Shown: positions 51,146 to 62,276 of the stretch, piece by piece
How positions within the stretch are numbered: position 1 is the stretch's first letter
Layout of the letters: each line of letters opens with the position of its first letter
Program-made: the position numbers and the translations under genes
The notes under the pieces: model-generated
Database searches by the model: none
What the model was told of the DNA's origin: nothing
Seen by the model: only the letters and a program-made list of their open reading frames with translations
Origin: Thereva unica
Taxonomy: Eukaryota > Arthropoda > Insecta > Diptera > Therevidae
DNA: 64,000 bases
Assembly: GCA_949987705.1 (NCBI GenBank)
Contig: OX465286.1
Location: 16,071,676 to 16,135,675 of the forward strand
Direction: 5' to 3'

Positions 51146-53304
51146 TTCTGATATTGGTGTTTTGTGTGTGGTGCACCCCCGCACTTACAGTATGTTGTAT
51201 ATGTATATCAGGGGATTGAAACTTAAAATAATGTCAGGAACGAAAATTTCTGATTATGGTGGTACGATGGCGGAGGCCAGGGGGGACCGCTACCCTATCC
51301 GTGTATGAAAAGAAAGTTAAAAAATGATACGAGAGAGAGAGAAAAGAAAGAAAAAAAAACCGCCTCCCCGTCGTCCCCCCGGCATAAAAAAATGAGAAGA
51401 AATTTCTTTTTTCTTTCTTTATTTTTTTTCATTCATCCAGCAGAGCAACCCATGCCACTAATACATTAACTTTGCCATACAAGATGTAGAGGGATATACA
51501 CACGGAAAGCACTCAAGATGTCACCCATACACACATATGGATAGCCTAAACAACTTTTCATAAAAAAAGGGAAACGCAAAAACCCAGCACCTTGTCTCCC
51601 CTTAAACTAATGTGAAATCACCACCCCCATTCATCCATCTCAGGCTCCCACAGCCACCCAGCCAACCCTAAACCAGCCTGCCCCCACCCCGTTCCCGCAT
51701 AAAACAGCTTGCCTGCCTGCCCACCTATGCCGCCATCCGACCTAACCCCCAATTCCATATACTCCTCTCATTTTATCCCTTATACTTACCGACGAGATCC
51801 TAATGTAAGGATCCTGCCAGGGCTCCAAAACGAAAGGAATGCAGTGAGTTAGGTGAGGGGGGCGGCGGGGCGGCCAGTCCAGAATCAACGGTGAAGCAAT
51901 TTTTATTTTGAGTTGCCGCTACTTTGTATGACTTGTGGGCCTGCAATGATTATACATACGAGCGCGCGGGTATGTATATGAAGTGCTCCTTGTGTCTATC
52001 TCTCCTTGTACAGGGCCACCACCAGCCCCCAAACCATGCGGGGGGACTCGGCTGGTGTATCCTTCCTTCCTCATCACACAGCCGCCCAAGATGCTGCTGC
52101 TGCCGGGCTTCCTTCGCTCCCTTCTTCCTGCACGTAACCGAATTGACATACATGCTGCTGCTCTGGGTCCGCTCATTTTTTAAGAAGTGGAAAAGAGGGC
52201 GACTAACAGGGAATAATGTAAAGTAGAAAGTAGCAGCCCCCTCCGCCCTCCCGCAGCGTCTCTTTGTCATAACACTATTTGTTTTTTTTTTTTGCTCCTG
52301 ATCAGAAGGGACTTTTCCTCCGCAGTCCTAAGATTTCTACGCTGGAGTTTCATTTTAAGTGGAAGAGACGACGGATGGCTGTGTGTACTACCCTGAGGGG
52401 TCGCAGGGCGAAGCCGGTGTAGTTTTACGGTAAGGAACTTGGAAGACAAGACTTGGGCAGGGGGCGGGGGTGAGGTTGTGTTGTGGGGGCTTGGGGATGG
52501 GGGGCTGAACTTATCGTGTCTCAAGCTTCCCGCGTGTCTCTCTGTTCGTCGTATGCGCTCCTTTTCCTCCGCAATGTTAGCTAGCTAGCTACCTAGCCCA
52601 ACACAGGTCCCAGTTTTTTTGTGCTCTTCTCCTCTTCATCCCCCCGCTCCTGCTCCCCACACACATATATGTATGTACGATGACAATTTTCTTCGAGTCA
52701 CCTTAATTTAGGCTCTAAACTAGGGACACATTTGGTGCTTCTTATTCCACTTCTTGCTACCTCACTCTCCCTTGAGTTTTGCTGCTGCTGTTGTTGTTGC
52801 TACTTTTTTATGTTTTGTGTGTATTTCATGTTTTTTGACCCCCTTCCCGCCCGACCCCTCAATATTAGACACTCACCCTTCCACACTTTTTCTTCTTACG
52901 ACGGCTTTTATACCCTTAGCAAAAAAAAAGAAGAAAAATGAAAGAGCGAAAAAAATGAGAAAAAGAAAACCGGCCTATTCACCCTCCAACATCCCGTTCT
53001 CCCCTCCCTCCGCCCCCTGTCCTCCTCTCTGCCGCGGATCCACCCACTCCTGGATACATTCCCAGCCACCCTTGCCTCCTGCCCCCAAAAAAAATTTACT
53101 CCATGGGGATGCTTGCGATTTTTTTACATTTTTTCATCTGAATGCTGAGAAGGATAAGAAGCCGAGGAGGAATATAATGAAAAAAACGAGAGCTCCAGAG
53201 CCGGAATAATAATTATATTCAGCCTGAAAATCAATACTTCATCCCCCGATTGGATTTTAGTTGAATTTTTACTCTCGTTTCTATTTTTTTGCCCGGAAGG
53301 GGGT

Positions 53305-53350
53305 TGGTGGTGGTGGTGGTGGTGGTGGTGGTGGTGGTGGTGGTGGTGGT
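53305..53350. repeat. Trinucleotide run (TGG)15
   Basis: Fifteen uninterrupted TGG units. No associated gene seen. Confidence 0.95.
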
Positions 53351-53699
53351 ATCAGGCATTTTTAGATTTTCTCGGGGTCGATTTTGTCGTATTTTTTACC
53401 GTGGCGGATGCAATTCGTTTTCGGTGAAATCAAGAAAGTATTTCTTATGAGGACTAGAGGTGGGTGTGTAGTAATAAGGTCCTGGATAGGGGGAAGAAAA
53501 ATTCGGAGGGTTTTATATTTTTAGTATTAAAAAGGAATAAAACAAGAAAACATGATTTTAATGAAAATGTCGCAATCCTTTACAGGTTACACGCGGTTGT
53601 CGTGTGTATATTTTTTTTTCTCGGACAGCCGATTAATAATAGGCTACCAATTGTAGATAAGAATAAATATATAAAATAACGGCAGTTCGGTTAGTTTAG

Positions 53700-53915
53700 A
53701 AATAAAACGATGCTTCTTCTTCTGTCTTACACTTCCGATTCCTCTTCTTCCAACTCTTTATGCATTGAAGGTTTTAATTTCTGTTGTGTCGACTCACTTG
53801 AAGTACTTGGTATATTACTTTCAATTTCATCCAATAGCTTTGGCTATGATGGAACGATGGAAACCGAAACGGTGTCGTGATGGCCGTCTTCTGGATGTCA
53901 TCTTAATTAACCGGA
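53700..53915. other. Unassigned sequence beside the gypsy remnant
   Basis: The minus strand has a short open stretch, PKLLDEIESNIPSTSSESTQ followed by a Glu-rich tail EEEESEV and a stop. It may be the end of another ORF of the gypsy element or a chance frame. No motif. Confidence 0.3.
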
Positions 53916-55340
53916 ATTTGTTAAATCCACAGTGCTAAACTCTTTTTTTCCACCTGGATATGAGGGATTGGATAGCAGTCTGGAACAGTGATCGCATTCA
54001 ACCTCCTATAACGCACGCATGGCCTCCAATCACCGTTGCTCTTCTCTACCATGTGTAACGGGCTGGACCAATTACTCATTGACGGACGGCAGATACTTAA
54101 ACCGAGCATGTGTTGAAATTCCTGCTTTACGATCTTCAGCTGCTCCGGCGAAAGTCGTCTGGGCCTCGAATGAACTGGCGGGCCACTCGTCCAGATGACC
54201 AGTAAACCACACGATGCTTATCCCCTGTAACTGAGTTAGGCTTTGTGATATCAACGAACCCATTGCATAAACTGTTGTACTCTTATCTATTAATATACCG
54301 TCTTTATCGTCGACCAGGAGGTCAAAATTCACGGGGAAGTCTGATCCAATTATGGGCTCCGTTTCACGAGTAAGAATGAAGGTGAAAGTCTTACGGAGTC
54401 CCAAATCGAGTTGAATCGAACGCTGCCATAGGTGGGAATCTCAGTATCGTTGGCTGTATACAACAGTCGTGCCGAGGGTTTACTCCTGTTTCCCTCTGCT
54501 GTTGGGGAACCACCGAAACCTCAGCTCCAGTAGTAAGTAGAAATCGCTTACTTGTTGTCTTCTCCGTGAGGTATTGGCGACTAATAAATCCGATGGACTG
54601 GCCAGTTGCCTCTCGCTGTGCACCACTTAGTTTTTTTTGTGTCGTATGAACATGGTTGCGGAAATCGCCCAGCCTTACCCCAAACCTTTTAAGATAAAAC
54701 CAGGCAGTGCCTTCTCGGTAATGCCTGCGACTGGAATCACGACGCCTTGAAGAACTTCGTTCTCGATTAAACTTCAACTGCTCCACTTGCTTCTCAACGC
54801 CGCTATTTCCTCCCGCAATTGGAGGAAGGGAGCTTCCAGTGAGAAACTATCTTCTCCGCCATCTCTGCAAGCATACCAGTGTCCAGATCCACGTTGGTTG
54901 CCAAAATCGCCTGTCTTTGCGGAGAAGACGCTGCAACCAAATCGTCTTCAAAACCTCTGCAGTGATACCATCGTCTGCCAACTCCCAAATTTGGTTTAAC
55001 AGCTACTTTGGCTTTCTTCATTCTAAGCAGATGTCACCTAGCAACTTCTGCAATCGCATTTGCGTCGAGTCGTGATACGCAGCAAGAATGTGCCTCTTAA
55101 GTTCAGCATACTTATGTATGACGACTCGCATCTCAGTGAGCATGTATGTGTCCAAATTGCCTACCAGAGTATAATATTGCGTATTATCCTGCGTTATTCT
55201 ACTCGTGTGGAACTAGGCCTCAACTGAATAAACCACAAATCGGGATTTCTTTTCTAAAAAGGCGGCACCCGTGTGGCTATTCAACCAACTACGACTGTTG
55301 AGACTGCTACAGATAACTCATGCTCTGACCTCTGCTCCAT
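53916..55340 (-). pseudogene. Ty3/gypsy retrotransposon gag-protease-RT remnant
   Basis: Minus strand from ATG near 55340: a gag start with IATRVPPF and LWFIQL words, YAELKRHILAAYHDSTQMRL, SPQRQAILATNVDLDTGMLA (gag); a decayed nucleocapsid where the Cys/His residues are replaced (54750-54650); the aspartic protease with RFLLTTGAEVSVVP (54560-54500), in which Thr replaces the catalytic Asp of D-T-G-A; RETEPIIGSDF and FDLLVDDKDGILID; then the RT start [39 protein letters not shown] (54109-53980). It ends before the RT catalytic core. Several frames are required. No LTRs were identified. The copy is non-functional. Confidence 0.8.
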
Positions 55341-56348
55341 TGTAACGCCACTACTTCGCGTATGTGGCGTATGTGGAGTGTTTGTATGGAAAAATGGCTA
55401 AATACTCTTAACCCGGCTCAGTAATGAAAACAAAACGTATATGGGTCATTCCAGCCATAATCGGCCGGAAAATGCAACACCGCCCGGAAAATTAGTGAAA
55501 ACATTTTTTTTATGTTTCTCGCGATAAAAAAACATGAAAAACGTGTTTACTTTTTTTTGCAACATCTATTGTTTAATTAATTGAATAATTAAGTTTTTCG
55601 AGAAAATAGGCACTATTTATAAACAATTGAACAAAACAGTGGGTATTTATCATAGAAAAAATGTGTAAAATAGCGGTTTTGTAGCCTGATATTTACTCTT
55701 TCAGAAAATTGTCATACTATAATGTTTGACCTTGAACTTTGCTCAATGACAGCAAAAACAACAAAAAAATCGGAAAATTTTCAAACATTAATTTCTCAAA
55801 TACACCATCTCAGATTTGGCTGAAATTTTAACACAATCTTCTCGAATGTCTAAACAATCGCCAAAAAAAAATTTTCCCATGTTTATTGAGAATATTGCAA
55901 CATAATGAACAATTAAATTTTTTGGTTTAAATTTTATTTGTAGTATATACATATATATTACATGTTGGTGTATATGTGCACATATTTGTATGTGTATTTG
56001 TATTTTTTTGTGTGTGTGGGTATGAATGTGTGTCTGTGTGTGTATGTGTGTATGCATGTGTGGGTAATTTCCTGTAAAACCGAATGAAATGACCGGATAA
56101 AATTAAAAAAACAGTTTGTGGTAATATTACATGTTGGTGTGGTGGTATTACCACAAACTGTTTTTTTAATTTTATCCGGTCATTTCATTCGGTTTTACAG
56201 GAAATTACCCACACATGCATACACACATACACACACAGACACACATACATACCCACACACACAAAAAAATACAAATACACATACAAATATGTGCACATAT
56301 ACACCAACATGTAATATATATGTATATACTACAAATAAAATTTAAACC

Positions 56349-56830
56349 TCGGCCTAGGGGGCCTCGGTAGCCTAGGGAGTAAGGCGTCTGGCTACTATCC
56401 CAGAGGTCCCGGGTTCGAATCCCGGCCAGCCCCACGGTCCTTCGCCTTTTCCACTTTCCCACCTACATAACTTTCCTTCTTTCTTCTTCCCTCTTTACAT
56501 TCCTGATTCCTTCTGTCATAGCCTTAGTCAGCGCTTCCCCGCTTCACCAAAAGCGCATGTCATCGGTTGGTTGATGTGATTCAACTCGTTTCAGGAGGCA
56601 TAACACTCCAACGAGTTGTTTCTCGATGCCCCGATGACAAAGTCGCCAGTAATGGTTGGGAGTAGGTGGACTGCAAAAATATCGCTGGTAGGTTGTGGAC
56701 AGTTCCTTCCTTCCCCGACTAGAGCTGCTGTTCGACATTGCACTCTATATGAAGAAAATAGATTGTCGACTCAGTATAAAGGGCGTTTCCTGTGACTCTA
56801 GTCTTTCACATAAAAAAAAAAAAAAAAAAA
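56349..56830 (+). mobile_element. tRNA-derived SINE inserted in the palindrome's right arm
   Basis: The left arm shows what the uninterrupted right arm should be; the SINE lies between TTTAAACC (to 56348) and CCAAAAAATT (from 56831), with an apparent short duplication AAACC. It has a tRNA-like head (56360-56434), a unique body of about 375 bp, and a 19-A tail (56812-56830). Pol III internal promoter: A box TAGCCTAGGGAG (56368-56379) and B box GGTTCGAATCC (56412-56422). No open frame of note. It needs LINE machinery for movement; which LINE is unknown, the poly(A) suggesting a jockey or R1-like partner. Confidence 0.85.
56360..56434 (+). tRNA. tRNA-like head of the SINE (pseudo-tRNA)
   Basis: Cloverleaf parts: D stem GCCT/AGGC, anticodon stem TCTGG/CCAGA with an 8-base loop CTACTATC (one base too many), T stem CCGGG/CCCGG with loop TTCGAAT. 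The acceptor stem pairs only in its outer five positions. A functional tRNA is unlikely because of the loop length and weak acceptor stem; it is the promoter head of the SINE. The parental tRNA cannot be named with confidence. Confidence 0.7.
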
Positions 56831-57317
56831 CCAAAAAATTTAATTGTTCATTATGTTGCAATATTCTCAATAAACATGGGAAAAATTTTTTTTGGCGATT
56901 GTTTAGACATTCGAGAAGATTGTGTTAAAATTTCAGCCAAATCTGAGATGGTGTATTTGAGAAATTAATGTTTGAAAATTTTCCGATTTTTTTGTTGTTT
57001 TTGCTGTCATTGAGCAAAGTTCAAGGTCAAACATTATAGTATGACAATTTTCTGAAAGAGTAAATATCAGGCTACAAAACCGCTATTTTACACATTTTTT
57101 CTATGATAAATACCCACTGTTTTGTTCAATTGTTTATAAATAGTGCCTATTTTCTCGAAAAACTTAATTATTCAATTAATTAAACAATAGATGTTGCAAA
57201 AAAAAGTAAACACGTTTTTCATGTTTTTTTATCGCGAGAAACATAAAAAAAATGTTTTCAGTAATTTTCCGGGCGGTCTTGCATTTTCCGGCCGATTATG
57301 GCTGGAATGACCCATAT

Positions 57318-57765
57318 TTAACTAACCAAACAACTGTTGGGAGCTTCGCTTATACTTCCAATGAGGGCTTCCTACAGACTCGCCTGTCCGCTTGGAAAAG
57401 GATCTGGGGTCTAGTTGGTCTCTCACTGCAAACTCCCACGCGACGATCCACTTCCGCCCTCGGGGTCACCAATATGGAGATGGGGTGCTGTCCGTCCGGC
57501 ACTGGAGAGATGTACTTTGGAGGCCCGCGGAGAAATTAAATATATGGCAAACTCTCTCCCCGCCGCCGCCACGACCTCCGCGCCAATCTGTTTGTGCCTT
57601 GAACCTCCATCGAAAGTTTCCAAAGCCCATTGCTCTGATGAACTATTCAATGGAAGTCCCTCCCACGTCAATTTTGTGGCAACTTTTTGTTTTCTACCTC
57701 TTGAACGATGATTCAAAAAAGACTAAAGATCGGCTATAAAGTACAATTAATACTTCCGTAATGAA
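57318..57765. other. Unassigned G+C-richer spacer
   Basis: 450 bp with overlapping frames on both strands (up to 115 codons). The minus-strand frame at 57716-57423 contains FDGGSRHKQIGAEVV but I cannot assign it. Higher G+C than its surroundings. It could belong to an element not recognised. Confidence 0.35.
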
Positions 57766-57909
57766 ATGTATTTCCTTACCTCTTTCGATTTCGCGGGCGT
57801 CCGGGTTGGCCCTTTAGAGGTATTTAAATTCACAGCGAAATCACCCCAAAGATTTTGTATGCGCTTCGAGGTGGTAGGGTCCCTTTCTGACTTTACTATC
57901 CATCAAAAT

Positions 57910-58335
57910 GAAGTGCTGGTCACTCTAGAGGTGGCGTTGCTATGTATGTCTCTTCCGTGCTTTCCTCTAGAATGCTTGGTAAATCTTGAGATTGAATTTA
58001 TTGCTGTGGAATTAAAATCTGCCTTTGATAAATGTGCTGCCATAAGTGTGTACTGTCCTTCCACTGTATTTGACGCTGTGGTCGCTGCTGAATTCCATAC
58101 TGCTGTTTCTAATCTCTCTCGGCAGTATGAGAATCTAGTTGTTGCTGGTGATTTCAATGTTAACTTGTTAAAACCAAATGGTCAGGCGAAATCTCTTAAT
58201 TGTATGTTCGAGTCACTGGACCTACATGTTTTGAATAAACTCCCAACTTTTATGAACGTTCGAAATCCATCACTGCTTGATGTTCCCCCTGTTACCCGTC
58301 GGCTCAGTGGTGATTTCTCCTCTGAGTTTTCTTGA
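57910..58335 (+). pseudogene. Endonuclease of the CR1-like copy
   Basis: In one frame SRGGVAMYVSSVLSSRML, then after a shift IEFIAVELKS, CAAISVYCPSTVFDAVVAAE and LVVAGDFNVNLLKPNGQAK (D-x-N motif), MFESLDLHVLNKLPT. The terminal S-D-H motif is not visible, the frame being lost before 58335. The domain is 5' incomplete. Confidence 0.75.
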
Positions 58336-58757
58336 CCATGACATCCGTTTTCTCTCTATCTGTTTCTCATTCCTATACCTTCTTCATCTCCTTCTTATTT
58401 CTCCCACTCGAGCAACATCAACTCTGAGCGGCTTGTAAGTGCTGTTTCTTCTCTACCCTGGTGTGACATCTATATCTCTACCTCTGTCGACGAGAAGGTT
58501 GCTATCTTGTCCTCCTTCATTCAATCATTGTACGACTAATGTGTATCCCGTACGACCAAAACTTCTTCTCGTTGTCCATGGTTTTCAAGCGGGATTCGGG
58601 CGTTACCGTAGAGCTGAAATCCGCAGTTAGTCAATTGACTACAAAGTGCTTCGCAATCACATCAACCTTAAAGTCAAAGCTGCTAAACGTGAGTTATATG
58701 CTCGCAAACTTAATCCTAACCTAGATCCAAAAGGACTTCGGTCTAAACTTCGCTCAC

Positions 58758-59650
58758 TTGGTGTTCATTCTTCCGCATCTGAACCTTTTGATGCTGATGT
58801 TGAGCTCCTCAACTCCTCATTCATCCTCCCTATATGATCGTCTCTCTTTCTCTAATCCCTCCTCCTCTGACTCGCTCAGTCCTGATAGCTTTTACTTCCG
58901 TTGTGTTGATTCTTTAGAAGCTCTTGAATCTCTGCTGTCTATCTCCTCGAGCAGTATAGGCGTCGATGGAATTTCTGCACGTTTTCTCAAAATGCCGTCT
59001 CCCCTAATTGGTGAACCTTTCACTCATGTTTTTAACTATTGTCTCACCGCATCTGAATTCCCTTTGCTTTGGAAAAAAACCATTGTGATTCCTTTACCCA
59101 AAAGACGGTCTCCATCCGATATATCTGTTTTCGTCCTATCAGCATCCTTCCCTTTCTCGCCTGAACTTTTGAAAACATTATTTGCACTCAAGTGATGAGC
59201 CATCTTGAACGTAATAATTATCTTTCAATCTATCAATCTGGCTTTCGTAAATAGGGCAGTTGTGAGACTGCTATGTTAAGGCTTACGTTACAACTGATCT
59301 TACGGCTGTATTGTATTTTTGGTTCTGCTCGACCTCTCTAAGGCTTTTGACTCGGTGGTCCATCCGCTCCTGTTGTCCAAACTTAATCAACTCTCTCAAT
59401 TCTCTTCCTTTGCCACGCCTCTTTTCTCCTCTCTTCTTTCTGATAGATTTCAATATATTTGACACAGCGGCACAACATCCTCTGCTCCGCTGGTGCGTGT
59501 GGGTGTTCCTCAAGGCTCAATACTGGGTCATCTTCTTTTTTCCCTGTACATCAATGACGACTGTTCTTTTCATATGTATGCTGATGATCTTCAGCTGCAC
59601 AATTCTTTTCCTCCTAGTGATATTGTGGTACTGCCGATATGAATAATATT
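58758..59650 (+). pseudogene. RT of the CR1-like copy, broken
   Basis: 58758-59195: SFYFRCVDSLEALESLL, SSSIGVDGISARFLKMPSPL and FPLLWKKTIVIPLPKRRSPS. Then in other frames YLSIYQSGFRK, LLDLSKAFDSV (motif A near 59330), SSLLSDRFQYI, VGVPQGSILGHLLFSLYIND (motif B) and FHMYADDLQLHNS (motif C, about 59570-59610). All catalytic Asp remain but in at least three frames. Confidence 0.8.
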
Positions 59651-59850
59651 TTATCTCGAATCAGTGAATGGAGCTCTAATAAATTCCTCAAACTTAATCC
59701 CAGGTACTGCCTATCAGCCGGCATCCTTTATCCTCTGAATATACTCCTAATCTATTAGTAGGTGACGTTCCTATTCCTGTCGTTGATTGTGCCACGAGCC
59801 TTAGGATATTTATTAACTGTAAGATTTCCTGTTGTAATCATGTTTCCTTC

Positions 59851-60400
59851 ATGCTGTCAAAGATATATGGTACCTTGCGAAAACTGTGGGTGTTCGCGGA
59901 TCTGCTATCACCTTCTATCCGTGCCAAGGTTGTAAAATCCTTTATTCTGCTGCATTTTCTCTACGGCGCCATTGTTTATATGTCTCTTGATGCGTCCTGT
60001 CATCAACGACTCAGGGTCGCATTCAATGATTGTCTGAGATTTGTTTTTCACCTCCGTAGATCTGATCATGTGTTGGAGGTGCAAAATTCACTACTGGGAT
60101 GTGGGCTCTTTCATTTTATCTATGTCATGGCACTAACTCTTCTATATAAAATATTTTACTCTCAACGTCTTGGCTACATCTTTGACTTCCGTGTCCCTAT
60201 GCAGTCCTTAAGGTAATTTAAGTTGCTCATCCCTTTTCATCGTTCCTTGGTTGGTAGTCGCTCCTTCTTTGTGCATGCGATTAGACTATGGAATAGAATT
60301 CCTTTATCCATCCAAAAAATCAGCACAGCCACTATTGTCAAAAAGCAGGAATCTATTTTTTTATCTTCTCTTCCGGTTTCATACTAGTACTACTACTCTA
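59851..60400 (+). pseudogene. RT thumb and tail of the CR1-like copy
   Basis: LSKIYGTLRKLWVFADLLSP, VVKSFILLHFLYGAIVYMSL, RVAFNDCLRFVFHLRRSDH and FIYVMALTLLYKIFYSQRLG, a stop at 60216, then LLIPFHRSLVGSRSFFVHAI in the same frame. Strong similarity with the tail of the copy at 6984-7550. Confidence 0.85.
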
Positions 60401-60639
60401 CTGTCCTACCACTTTACTTATCTATTACTTCTTTGCAAATCCTTCACTCCTTTATCTTAAGCTAGTTGTAAGAATTTAGGATTATTTACCATGACGTGGT
60501 GGTTCTCTGGTACTCTGCCCAATAAATAAAATAAAAAAAAAATACAGGTGCGGTCATGGGACCTCCGTCAGGAACGAAGTTCCTTACGATTTTTCTACAA
60601 CTGCGAATATAACTCCAAATAAAATCTGTATATTTTATT

Positions 60640-61215
60640 TATTTTTACTTGATATCATTTTGAAAGGTTTGTGAAGAAAATGGTAATCCGCCCCCTTAAG
60701 ATGGCCACCATGGATCTAACGATATAGCCTATTGCATTCTACTTATGATGCCCATTTATTTGATAACCATATTGAGTGGGATGTGAAGAAAACAGAATCC
60801 GAGCTCTTGATATGGCCGTCATGGACCTAACGATATATTGAGTATATTATATTGCTTATTGCATTCTACTTATCATACCCTTTCATTTGATACCCATGAC
60901 GAAGGGGTTCTGAAAAAAAAATGGTAACCCGCTCTTTTGAGGTGGCCGCCATGGATCTAACGATATAGCCTATTGCATTCTACTTATGCTGCCCATTTAT
61001 TTGATAACCATATTGAGTGGGTTGTGAAGAAAACAGAATCCGAGCTCTTGATATGGCCGTCATGGACCTAACGATATATTGAGTATATTATATTGCTTAT
61101 TGCATTCTACTTATCATACCCTTTCATTTGATACCCATGACGAAGGAGTTCTGAAAAAAAATGGTAACCCGCTCTTTTGAGGTGGCCGCCATGGATCTAA
61201 CGATATAGCCGTACG
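60640..61215. repeat. Tandem repeat, 240-bp unit, about 2.4 copies
   Basis: ATGGTAA(T/C)CCG recurs at 60680, 60921 and 61161 (periods 241 and 240). Each unit is itself two diverged half-units of about 110-130 bp, each holding ATGGCCG(C/T)CATGGA(T/C)CTAAC, GATATA, TATTGCATTCTACTTAT and TTTGATA(A/C)CCAT. Units are about 95% identical. The half-unit shares the word TCATTTGATACCCAT with the degenerate array at 43.1 kb. Confidence 0.9.
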
Positions 61216-62062
61216 CCGACGTATTCTACTTATGATGCCTTTTCATTTGTCACCGTGTCAAGTTGCTAGATTTGTTTACACACAACATACAAGATACGGG
61301 AGAACCTAATATAAAGCGTTTAAAAAGAGACAGAGAGGGAGATTCCATTCATTTCAATAAGAAAGCATAAGCATCTATCCTCGATAATCACCATTACTTC
61401 CTATAGCTATCGGTGCAAATTGGTTCCAATTTCTTACGTGATGCACGCATTTTCTTACGGGACGATTTCTTCCAACTCACTTTACCCACAAGCCGCGTTA
61501 AGGTACTTCCAAAAATAAAATAAATAAATGAAAAAACTTAAAAGTAATATAAACAGTCAAATTCCTTTTTTTTTATAAAAAAATTGACTTGGCCCGCATA
61601 AAAATTTCACATTTGACATTTCACATTTACACCATAATTGTGGTGCAATTCTAGTGGTGAATGTTCTGATTTTTCACTGAGAAAGTGAAACAGCTGATTT
61701 GCCCCATATTCGTCTAAAGATAAATGTTGTCATAATTGTTTATGAGATTTGACCCGTCACAAGTATTAGTACCTATTAGTCTTTTGTTTTGTTTGTTTTT
61801 GAGACCACCTTGGTAGAGCCGCATACCAGGTAAATGCACTTTTATACACGGAACTTGCGGACATCGTTTGCTACTAGCTACTAACTTTACTACTAATTTG
61901 CTACTAACTATTTAACTAACTTACTTGCCTCATACAGCTATCGGTATAGTGCCTTGATACTAGCACCAAAACACCCTCTTCAACAATGAATGAATGAAAT
62001 AAACAAAAAAATATACAGTATTTAAATATTTAAAAAAAAATCCTCCTCACCTCACCAAGCAC
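61216..62062. other. Unassigned DNA
   Basis: No gene recognised in 850 bp. Contains some short repeated words (CTACTAGCTACTAAC at 61870-61910) and A-rich stretches. Confidence 0.5.
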
Positions 62063-62276
62063 TTCTAAAATTGTGACTAGTCATAAGTGACAAGCTTTGG
62101 CCGCTAGGCTCTTACTTTTTATGAACTTATTGTTTTGGTTTCAATATCAATATGCTGACGAAGCTACATCTACTTCACTTGTTTCCACGTTATTTTTCAT
62201 TTAATATAAACCTCCCAGTTGTGATTCACCCCACACTTGTGACAGCTTTTTGTGAGTTGTGACTGCTTTTAGAATT
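62063..62276. mobile_element. MITE family GTGACT, copy 4 (short)
   Basis: 214 bp from TTCTAAAATTGTGACTAGTC to GTTGTGACTGCTTTTAGAATT. The ends are imperfect inverted repeats of about 25 bp. Read in reverse it aligns along its length with the copy at 14080-14251. This is the best preserved example of the ends and should be used to define the family. Confidence 0.8.

Larger units (their letters stand above)
50184..53690. other. Unassigned low-complexity region
   Basis: 3.5 kb without a recognisable gene. It holds TA repeats (50184-50205, 50575-50615), T-rich tracts, a CTG/TTG-type run (51079-51145), C-rich stretches near 51640-51740 and 52970-53090, and a TGG run (53305-53350). Frames of 70-150 codons in 51.9-53.2 kb on both strands are compositionally biased (Pro, Ser, Lys) and overlap each other on opposite strands; none shows a motif. 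Style is that of insect intergenic or long intron DNA. Confidence 0.45.
55439..57317. mobile_element. Giant palindromic foldback element with a SINE inside
   Basis: Outer ends ATATGGGTCATTCCAGCC and GGCTGGAATGACCCATAT are perfect inverted repeats. The arms (55439-56125 and 56147-57317 minus the SINE) stay complementary almost to the centre, where GTTTGTGGTAAT and ATTACCACAAAC flank a loop of about 21 bp. Without the SINE the element is about 1.4 kb, nearly all stem. Arms contain TG/CA-rich stretches and no gene. It lies at the 5' side of the gypsy remnant's gag. Differences between arms are few, so it is young or kept alike by gene conversion. Confidence 0.9.
57766..60541 (+). mobile_element. 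CR1-like non-LTR retrotransposon, plus-strand copy
   Basis: EN (about 57910-58335), linker (58350-58760), RT (58758-59740), thumb and tail (59851-60400), 3' UTR and an AATAAATAAAATAAAA tail (60510-60541). Same family as the minus-strand copy at 6774-8214: both have VGVPQGSIL/GVPQGSIL, MLSKIYGTLRKL, AFNDCLRF-FHLRRSDH and SRSFFVHAIRLWN. Breaks occur at about 57985, 58335, 59150, 59265, 59640 and 59850. Confidence 0.85.

Noticed and set aside
51919..53209. Frames of 85-151 codons on both strands (Pro/Ser/Lys rich)
   Set aside because: They overlap one another on opposite strands and reflect C-rich and A-rich composition without domains.
53916..55340. An endogenous virus with an envelope gene
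   Set aside because: Only gag, protease and the start of RT are recognised; no envelope or LTR is visible, so it is reported as a Ty3/gypsy retrotransposon remnant.
56360..56434. A functional tRNA gene
   Set aside because: The anticodon loop has eight bases, the acceptor stem is poor, and a long body with poly(A) follows: it is a SINE head.
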